DNA of 5,559 bases from Aquifex sp. GTDB taxonomy: Bacteria > Aquificota > Aquificia > Aquificales > Aquificaceae. The stretch lies in assembly GCA_015487405.1 (NCBI GenBank), contig WFPV01000129.1, positions 1 through 5,559 on the forward strand. The letters run 5' to 3'. Position numbers and translations under genes: made by a program. The number at the start of each line of letters is the position of its first letter. Position 1 is the stretch's first letter. The notes beneath the pieces are model-generated. The model saw only the letters and a program-made list of their open reading frames with translations. It was not told the DNA's origin and made no database searches. This document shows positions 1 through 4,572 of the stretch, in pieces.

Positions 1-1300
1 CGTAGGTATCATCATCCTCGGCTCTGAGACGGGAATAGAAGAAGGACACATAGTAAAGAGAACCGGTAGAATATTGGACGCTCCCGTCGGAGAGGGACTT
101 ATCGGTAGAGTTATAGACCCCCTTGGAAATCCTTTAGATGGAAAGGGGCCCATTCAATACGAATACCGCTCTCCCGTTGAAAAGATTGCTCCCGGTGTTG
201 TAAAGAGAAAGCCCGTTCACGAACCTCTCCAGACCGGTATTAAGGCTATAGATGCAATGATACCTATCGGTAGGGGACAAAGAGAGCTCATCATTGGTGA
301 TAGAGCTACCGGAAAGACCACCGTAGCTATAGACACGATTCTTGCCCAAAAGAACAGCGACGTTTACTGTATATACGTCGCTGTAGGACAAAAGAGGGCG
401 GCAATCGCGAGACTTATAGAGCTCCTTGAAAGAGAAGGAGCTATGGAATACACCTGTGTGGTAGTTGCGTCTTCCTCCGACCCCGCGGCACTCCAATACT
501 TGGCTCCTTTCGTCGGATGCACTATAGGTGAATACTTCAGAGACAACGGAAAACACGCACTCATCATTTACGACGACCTTTCCAAGCACGCTGAGGCTTA
601 CAGACAGCTCTCACTCCTCATGAGAAGACCTCCCGGAAGAGAAGCTTACCCCGGAGACGTCTTCTACCTCCACTCCAGACTCCTTGAGAGAGCGGCTAAG
701 TTAAACGACGACCTGGGAGCAGGTTCTCTTACCGCACTTCCCATAATTGAGACCAAGGCAGGAGACGTTGCGGCATACATTCCTACGAACGTTATCTCCA
801 TTACCGACGGACAGATATACCTTGAAACGGACCTCTTCAACAAAGGTATAAGACCCGCTATTAACGTGGGACTCTCCGTTTCCCGTGTTGGTGGAGCGGC
901 ACAGATAAAGGCTATGAAACAGGTCGCGGGAACCCTCAGACTGGAGCTCGCTCAGTTCAGAGAGCTGGAAGCTTTCGTACAGTTCGCATCAGAACTTGAC
1001 AAGGCAACCCAGCAGCAGATTAACAGAGGTCTCAGGCTCGTTGAGCTCCTAAAGCAAGAGCCTTACAACCCCATACCCGTTGAGAAGCAGATAGTTCTTA
1101 TCTACGCGGGAACCCACGGATACCTTGACGACATCCCCGTTGAGTCCGTCAGGAAGTTTGAAAAAGAGCTTTACGCATTTCTTGACAACGAAAGACCCGA
1201 TATCTTAAAAGAAATCCTTGAGAAGAAGAAACTTGACGAAGAGCTTGAAAAGAAGATAAAAGAAGCCCTTGACACCTTCAAGCAAAGGTTCGTTCCTTAA
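1..1300 (+). CDS. atpA: F1F0 ATP synthase subunit alpha, 5' end outside window
   Basis: This is the alpha subunit of the F1 catalytic head, which forms the alpha3-beta3 hexamer, carries the non-catalytic nucleotide sites and couples proton flow to ATP synthesis at the cytoplasmic face of the membrane. The frame is open from base 2 (base 1 ends a preceding codon), giving 432 residues. Family members are about 500 residues, so roughly 70 N-terminal residues, most of the beta-barrel domain, lie upstream. A TTG at 74 is an internal Leu codon, not the start. Visible motifs, numbered within the window: P-loop GDRATGKT at 99-106, Walker B strand LIIYDD at 187-192, and the alpha/beta family signature PAINVGLSVS at 285-294, followed by the Arg (295) that reaches into the catalytic site of the neighbouring beta subunit. 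The C-terminal helical domain is complete to the TAA. The next gene is a DUF72 protein, not the usual atpG. Identification is very secure. Confidence 0.98.
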   Translation, partial: VGIIILGSETGIEEGHIVKRTGRILDAPVGEGLIGRVIDPLGNPLDGKGPIQYEYRSPVEKIAPGVVKRKPVHEPLQTGIKAIDAMIPIGRGQRELIIGDRATGKTTVAIDTILAQKNSDVYCIYVAVGQKRAAIARLIELLEREGAMEYTCVVVASSSDPAALQYLAPFVGCTIGEYFRDNGKHALIIYDDLSKHAEAYRQLSLLMRRPPGREAYPGDVFYLHSRLLERAAKLNDDLGAGSLTALPIIETKAGDVAAYIPTNVISITDGQIYLETDLFNKGIRPAINVGLSVSRVGGAAQIKAMKQVAGTLRLELAQFRELEAFVQFASELDKATQQQINRGLRLVELLKQEPYNPIPVEKQIVLIYAGTHGYLDDIPVESVRKFEKELYAFLDNERPDILKEILEKKKLDEELEKKIKEALDTFKQRFVP

Positions 1301-1330
1301 GCTTTCTCCTCCTTCCTTAAAATTTTTTAT

Positions 1331-2170
1331 ATGAAGAAACCCAAGAACATTTATATCGGATGTAGCGGATTTTCCTACAAGGACTGGAAGGGCACCTTTT
1401 ACCCATCCCACATCCCCGAAGGGGAGATGATTAGATACTACGAGCAGTATTTTGAGGTCGTAGAAATAAATTACACCTACTACTCAATGCCTCACCCCTA
1501 CACCTTCCAGAGCTTCTTAGAAAAGACCAAAAAACTGAGGTTTTCCGTAAAGGCAAATCAGATATTTACCCACGACAGGAACTACACAAAAGAGGACGTA
1601 AAGAAGTTTATAGAAGGAATAAAACCCTTACTTGACGAAGAAAAGAGATTTATCGCTATACTCTTCCAGTTTCCTGAGAGTTTCAGATACACTCCGGAGA
1701 ATCTGGAATACATAAAGAAGCTCTCCTACGACTTTGCAGGAATAGACAGAGTTATTGAAGTAAGACACCGGAGTTTTGCCAATCACGAGTTTTACGAGTT
1801 CGTTGAAGAGGTGGGATTTTCCGCACTCGTAAACATCGACGCACCGAAGGTAAAAGGATTACTAATTGGCCCTTGGAAATCTGTGGGCGTTATAAACTAC
1901 GTTCGCCTGCACGGAAGGAATAAGGAGAAGTGGCATAACCATAAGGAAGCATACGAGAGGTATGACTATCTTTACTCAATTGAAGAGCTGGAAAAGATTA
2001 AGGAAAAAATTCTAAAGATTTACGAAGGTAAGGACACTTACGTGTTCTTTAATAATCACTACAGGGGAAAGGGAGCACTGAACGCTCTTCAACTGAAAGA
2101 GCTCTTCGGAGAGGAAGTCAAGATTCCCAAAGGCTTACTTTCCACTTTTGCTCCAAAACTCTGGGAATAA
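1331..2170 (+). CDS. DUF72 (YecE-family) TIM-barrel protein
   Basis: A 279-residue protein of the DUF72/YecE family (PF01904), predicted to be a soluble TIM barrel. Its biochemical function is not established as far as I know. Family hallmarks seen in order: IGCSGFSYKDWKGTFYP at 9-25, EINYTYYSMP at 45-54, FSVKA at 71-75, LFQFP at 111-115, VIEVRHRSF at 141-149, YVRLHGR at 190-196, and FFNNHYRGKGALNA at 239-252. The length is typical and nothing appears missing. The ATG at 1331 is supported because the first conserved strand begins six residues later and no other in-frame start lies between the atpA stop and this ATG. No Shine-Dalgarno is visible; the 30-base gap is pyrimidine-rich and ends in a T-run. 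It sits downstream of atpA and 11 bases before a TPR gene, so it is probably co-transcribed. Family assignment is confident; any role is unknown. Confidence 0.92.
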   Translation: MKKPKNIYIGCSGFSYKDWKGTFYPSHIPEGEMIRYYEQYFEVVEINYTYYSMPHPYTFQSFLEKTKKLRFSVKANQIFTHDRNYTKEDVKKFIEGIKPLLDEEKRFIAILFQFPESFRYTPENLEYIKKLSYDFAGIDRVIEVRHRSFANHEFYEFVEEVGFSALVNIDAPKVKGLLIGPWKSVGVINYVRLHGRNKEKWHNHKEAYERYDYLYSIEELEKIKEKILKIYEGKDTYVFFNNHYRGKGALNALQLKELFGEEVKIPKGLLSTFAPKLWE

Positions 2171-2181
2171 ACTATTTATCT

Positions 2182-2502
2182 ATGGACAGGCTGGAATACT
2201 TCAAGAGTTTATTAGAAAAGAGTCCGGACAACCCTATGGTTCACTACTCCCTGGGGCTCGAGTATTACAAGAGACAGGAGTATGAAAAGGCTATAGAGCA
2301 TTTAAATAGATACTTAGAACTGCAGGAGGACGAGGGAGCGGTCTACAGGACACTCGCCAAGTGTTACGAGGAGCTTGGGGAATTTCAAAAGGCCATAGAG
2401 GTGTTGGAGGAGGGGATAAGACAAGCCATGAAGTATAACCACCCCTCCATGGCTCAGGAATACCAGCAATGGATAGAGGAGCTCAAGAATATGAGCTTTT
2501 AA
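2182..2502 (+). CDS. Small tetratricopeptide-repeat (TPR) protein
   Basis: A 106-residue soluble protein made almost wholly of two TPR units, each a 34-residue helix-turn-helix. Repeat 1 covers about residues 17-50 (YSLGLEYYKRQEYEKAIEHL is its core) and repeat 2 about 51-84 (LAKCYEELGEFQKAIEVLEE). Both show the canonical G/A-Y-A pattern and the conserved Ala of helix B (A37, A71). A further amphipathic helix at about 88-103 could cap the array. TPR domains mediate protein-protein contacts; no catalytic motif, signal peptide or membrane segment is present, so the partner cannot be named. The ATG at 2182 lies 11 bases after the DUF72 stop, with no Shine-Dalgarno, which suggests translational coupling to that gene. 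The stop codon overlaps the stop of the convergent gene on the other strand. Confidence 0.88.
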   Translation: MDRLEYFKSLLEKSPDNPMVHYSLGLEYYKRQEYEKAIEHLNRYLELQEDEGAVYRTLAKCYEELGEFQKAIEVLEEGIRQAMKYNHPSMAQEYQQWIEELKNMSF

Positions 2503-2999
2503 ATCATAGTCCTTAAGACTTCTCTGGTTACGGGAATGCTTTCGGCGTAGAGTTTTCTGTCCCTGTTTATGTGTTTTGCAACCGCCGCAAACATCAGGAG
2601 TATTCCGCCGAGGATATCCGCCTTCTTCTTGTGGAGCTCTTCGTCCAAGGGAGGGAGTGCCTCTTCCGCTTTCAGAAGCTCCTCTTCAAGTTCCGCTAAG
2701 TAACTGGTAAAAGCTTTTAGGAGCTCTTCTCCCCTGTCTTCTATAAATCTGTTCATATACCTCTCAAGGTCTTCGGTAATAGGAAGGTCGTAGTAGGATA
2801 AGTAGTCTCTTCCATTAAACTGAGCGTTCTCTATCCCTTTTCTGAGAAGGTCTTCATAGATTTCTACCACGGTTTCCGATATGACTTCTGCCTTGTCCTT
2901 ATGCTCTTTAATATCTAAACCTACCTCCTCTCTGAGAAGTTTCTCGATGTAGACGACCTCTAGGGGCATTTTCCTTCTAATAGGTAACTTTTTTCTCAT
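2499..2999 (-). CDS. DUF1931 bacterial histone-fold protein (pseudodimeric double histone fold)
   Basis: A 166-residue, highly charged, helix-rich protein. I recognise it as DUF1931 (PF09123) by resemblance to the Thermus and Aquifex proteins of solved structure: they share a 'nGRD...DLPI' segment (here NGRD at 62-65 and DLPIT at 71-75) and 'ALPPLD' (114-119), followed by a hydrophobic helix (about 128-143). Those structures show two histone folds in one chain, a built-in dimer. Here fold 1 would span about 12-75 and fold 2 about 76-166. The N-terminus is very basic (MRKKLPIRRK), which could contact DNA, but the rest is acidic. DNA binding has not been shown by this sequence, so a nucleoid role is inference. 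The ATG at 2999 lacks a Shine-Dalgarno, and a TATAAT lies 8 bases upstream, so a leaderless transcript is possible. It is divergent from the GGDEF gene and convergent with the TPR gene. Confidence 0.85.
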   Translation of the reverse strand: MRKKLPIRRKMPLEVVYIEKLLREEVGLDIKEHKDKAEVISETVVEIYEDLLRKGIENAQFNGRDYLSYYDLPITEDLERYMNRFIEDRGEELLKAFTSYLAELEEELLKAEEALPPLDEELHKKKADILGGILLMFAAVAKHINRDRKLYAESIPVTREVLRTMI

Positions 3000-3006
3000 G
3001 CTTTAT

Positions 3007-3034
3007 AATTATATTAAACTTTTAATTATATTAA
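3007..3034. repeat. Tandem direct repeat, two copies of AATTATATTAA
   Basis: Two perfect 11-base copies at 3007-3017 and 3024-3034, separated by AACTTT-like sequence at 3018-3023. The half-unit AATTATATTAA is itself close to palindromic at its core, so both strands carry TATAAT/TATATT hexamers. The repeat lies wholly within the divergent promoter spacer. Confidence 0.75.
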
Positions 3035-3042
3035 GCTTTAAA

Positions 3043-3050
3043 GGGGGGAG
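3043..3050 (+). promoter_or_regulatory. Strong Shine-Dalgarno deciding a TTG start
   Basis: GGGGGGAG lies 8 bases before the TTG at 3059. It is the only strong ribosome binding site before a start in this window. It supports the TTG over the nearby ATG at 3066, which is in another frame. Confidence 0.75.
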
Positions 3051-3058
3051 AATTAAGG

Positions 3059-3718
3059 TTGCGATATGATTGTCAAATCATCACAAATAGACTTCTCAAT
3101 TATCTAAGGGAAGAGAAAGAAATTGTGGAAAGGGAGAGGGAAGAGCTAAAAAAACTCTTACTACTAAAAGAAAGGGAAGTAAGGTATCTTAGGAATTACA
3201 TTCGCGAGCTGGAGAAAATGTTAAATTACTATAAAGCTTCCTCAGTAATAGACGAACTTACAAACGTTTACAACCGTAGATATATAATTGAAGCTCTGAA
3301 GAAGGAAATAGCTTTTGCAAATAGAACGGGAGAAAAGTTTTCTCTAGCTCTGATAGATGTTGATAACTTTAAACAGATAAATGACCAATACGGACATGAG
3401 GTAGGGGATAAAGTCCTGGAGCTAATAGCCTACGAGCTTCAAAACTCAGTCCGCGAAGCGGATATAGTGGGAAGATGGGGGGGAGACGAGTTTATCATTA
3501 TTCTAAGGAATACAGATATAAACAGAGCTAGAAAGGTAGCAGAAAGAATTCTTAACTACATAAGGAACATGAAAGTCAACTCCCTTAAACTTTCTGTAAG
3601 TCTCGGGCTTGCAGAATATCAGGGGGAAAACCTGAAGGAGTTAATAAAAAAGGCTGACAAAGCTCTATACAAAGCAAAGGAAAAAGGAAAGGATAGAATT
3701 TACATTACAAGTGATTAA
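3059..3718 (+). CDS. Coiled-coil diguanylate cyclase (GGDEF domain)
   Basis: A 219-residue cytoplasmic protein predicted to condense two GTP into the second messenger c-di-GMP. Residues about 17-58 are a charged heptad-like helix (a coiled coil for dimerisation), joined directly to a GGDEF domain at about 62-219. Seen in the domain: DELTNVYNRRY at 65-75, the metal-binding region LIDVDNFKQIND at 98-109, YGHEVGD at 111-117, the intact active-site loop WGGDEF at 140-145, and the C-terminal KADKALYKAKEKGKDRIY segment. The inhibitory I-site RxxD is present as READ (132-135), exactly five residues before GGDEF, so product feedback inhibition is likely. There is no receiver, PAS, GAF or membrane segment, so the input is unclear; oligomerisation through the coiled coil may be the control point. 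The start is TTG, backed by a strong Shine-Dalgarno. The tsaC-like gene follows after 11 bases. Confidence 0.94.
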   Translation: MRYDCQIITNRLLNYLREEKEIVEREREELKKLLLLKEREVRYLRNYIRELEKMLNYYKASSVIDELTNVYNRRYIIEALKKEIAFANRTGEKFSLALIDVDNFKQINDQYGHEVGDKVLELIAYELQNSVREADIVGRWGGDEFIIILRNTDINRARKVAERILNYIRNMKVNSLKLSVSLGLAEYQGENLKELIKKADKALYKAKEKGKDRIYITSD

Positions 3719-3729
3719 ATCTTAAGTTT

Positions 3730-4308
3730 ATGGAGAATTTTATTGAGAAAGCAGTTGAGGAGCTCAAAAAAGGAAATCTTATAGTTTCTCCTACAGATAC
3801 CATTTACGGAATTCTTACGGATGCAACAAACAAAGAGGCAGTGAAAAAACTTTATAAATTAAGGAGACCCTCTGGAAGGCCTTTTATAGTTTTGCTTCCA
3901 GATGAGAACTGGATAAAAGAGATGTGCTTAGAGATTCCAGAAAGAGCCAAGCCTCTATTAAAACTTGAAGGATTGACTCTCGTTCTCCCCAAAAAATGCA
4001 GTAAATACGATTACATAAATAAAGACTCCTTAGCAATAAGGATACCTCGAAGGGGGATTATTAAGGAAATTCTTAAAAAACTAAACAGACCCGTGGTAGC
4101 TCCCAGTGCTAATCCTGAAGGAAAGAAGCCAGCTGAAAGCGTAGAGGAAGCTAAAAGATACTTCGGAGATAAGGTTTCCCTCTATATAGACGGAGGTATT
4201 ATAAAAGGAAAGCCCTCAACAGTTGTATCTTTTGTAAACAATGTAAAGATTCTGAGAGAAGGAAAAGTAAAGAAGGAAGAAATTGAGCAAATTATCGGTA
4301 AAACTTAA
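3730..4308 (+). CDS. tsaC: L-threonylcarbamoyladenylate synthase (TsaC/Sua5/YrdC family)
   Basis: A 192-residue single-domain enzyme predicted to make threonylcarbamoyl-AMP from threonine, bicarbonate and ATP, the first step of t6A37 formation on tRNAs that read ANN codons. The fold's signature elements are present: PTDTIYGI at 21-28, the KxR substrate motif as KLR at 43-45 followed by RPSGRPFIVLL, AIRIPRR at 102-108, VAPSAN at 123-128 with the S-x-N nucleotide motif, GKPSTVVSF at 160-168, and REG at 177-179 region. The length matches the short TsaC form (about 190) and there is no Sua5 C-terminal domain. One small deviation is STVVS where STVVD is common. The related YciO branch shares much of this fold, so paralogue identity is not absolute. 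The ATG is 11 bases after the GGDEF stop, with at best a weak TTAAG upstream, suggesting co-transcription and coupling. Confidence 0.9.
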   Translation: MENFIEKAVEELKKGNLIVSPTDTIYGILTDATNKEAVKKLYKLRRPSGRPFIVLLPDENWIKEMCLEIPERAKPLLKLEGLTLVLPKKCSKYDYINKDSLAIRIPRRGIIKEILKKLNRPVVAPSANPEGKKPAESVEEAKRYFGDKVSLYIDGGIIKGKPSTVVSFVNNVKILREGKVKKEEIEQIIGKT

Positions 4309-4321
4309 GGAGTTATATTTT

Positions 4322-4331
4322 AAAAATTTTT
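4322..4331. other. A5T5 palindromic tract after tsaC
   Basis: AAAAATTTTT follows the tsaC stop by 13 bases. It is a perfect palindrome and could bend DNA or form part of a promoter (TATATT at 4314-4319 precedes it). It has no GC-rich stem, so it is not a convincing intrinsic terminator. Confidence 0.4.
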
Positions 4332-4332
4332 C

Positions 4333-4572
4333 TTGAACTATGCTACTAAACAAGAGAAGAAAAGACGAAAGCGACAAAACTCTGTGTAGAAGTCGGGGTG
4401 GTTTAATAAATACCTTCTAGATTTCGGAGATAGCAACGTTGATCTTGAAAATGTGAAACTGCTAAAAGAAGTTGGAAAGAGAAGAATAAAGGTTAAAGCC
4501 TACGAAGGAATAAAAACTCTAAAAGATGCTCTCAGTAATAAGGAATCTCTTCCATTCGGAAGAGAAAACTAA
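4333..4572 (+). pseudogene. Interrupted small coding sequence, unrecognised
   Basis: The 3' two thirds (4390-4572) reads as a well-behaved coding frame of 60 residues ending in TAA, with the core LENVKLLKEVGKRRIKVKAY and the end LPFGREN. Codon choice (AGA, ATA, AAG, GAA) matches the neighbours. It lacks a good start. Two repairs are possible. In the same frame it is open back to 4324 with a TTG at 4333, broken only by one amber TAG at 4387-4389; this gives about 79 residues with a basic N-terminus (KQEKKRRKRQNS). Alternatively an ATG at 4340 in another frame runs 26 codons to a TAG at 4418 and would join by a -1 shift between 4390 and 4417. No canonical slippery heptamer is seen at the junction. 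No Shine-Dalgarno precedes either start. The 3' end overlaps the convergent HerA-like gene by 41 bases. I do not recognise a family. A short gene starting at an internal GTG (4456 region) is a weaker alternative. Confidence 0.5.

Larger units (their letters stand above)
3000..3058. promoter_or_regulatory. Divergent AT-rich promoter region with tandem 11-base repeat
   Basis: A 59-base spacer between two divergently transcribed genes, much richer in A+T than its flanks except for one G-run. It carries the direct repeat AATTATATTAA at 3007-3017 and 3024-3034 (17-base period, 6-base spacer). Each copy contains TATAAT read on the minus strand (3008-3013 and 3025-3030) and TATATT read on the plus strand (3010-3015 and 3027-3032). 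These are plausible -10 elements for both genes; no convincing TTGACA -35 box is seen. The repeat could be duplicated -10 elements or an operator. The motifs are direct observation; promoter function is inferred. Confidence 0.6.

Noticed and set aside
74..76. TTG as start of atpA
   Set aside because: The frame is open upstream to the window edge and the upstream residues (GHIVKRTGRIL) match the end of the alpha-subunit beta-barrel, so the TTG is internal.
134..589. Long open frame on the minus strand inside atpA (151 codons)
   Set aside because: It lies wholly antisense to the strongly conserved P-loop region of atpA, and its product is Ser/Tyr/Val-rich with no recognisable motif. It is a shadow of codon bias.
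1280..1330. Possible intrinsic terminator after atpA (AAGG..CCTT stem and a later T-run)
   Set aside because: The stem is only four pairs, lies across the stop codon and is separated from the T-run by more than 20 bases; this is not a terminator geometry.
4309..4400. tRNA or small RNA gene in the tsaC to HerA-like spacer
   Set aside because: No cloverleaf, no TTCGAATC-type T-arm and low GC, unlike the GC-rich RNA genes expected in a hyperthermophile.
4398..4415. Short hairpin GGTGGTTT/AAATACC near the frameshift junction
   Set aside because: About seven pairs with a bulge and a G-T pair, mostly A-T; too weak at high temperature to be called an RNA structure or a recoding stimulator.
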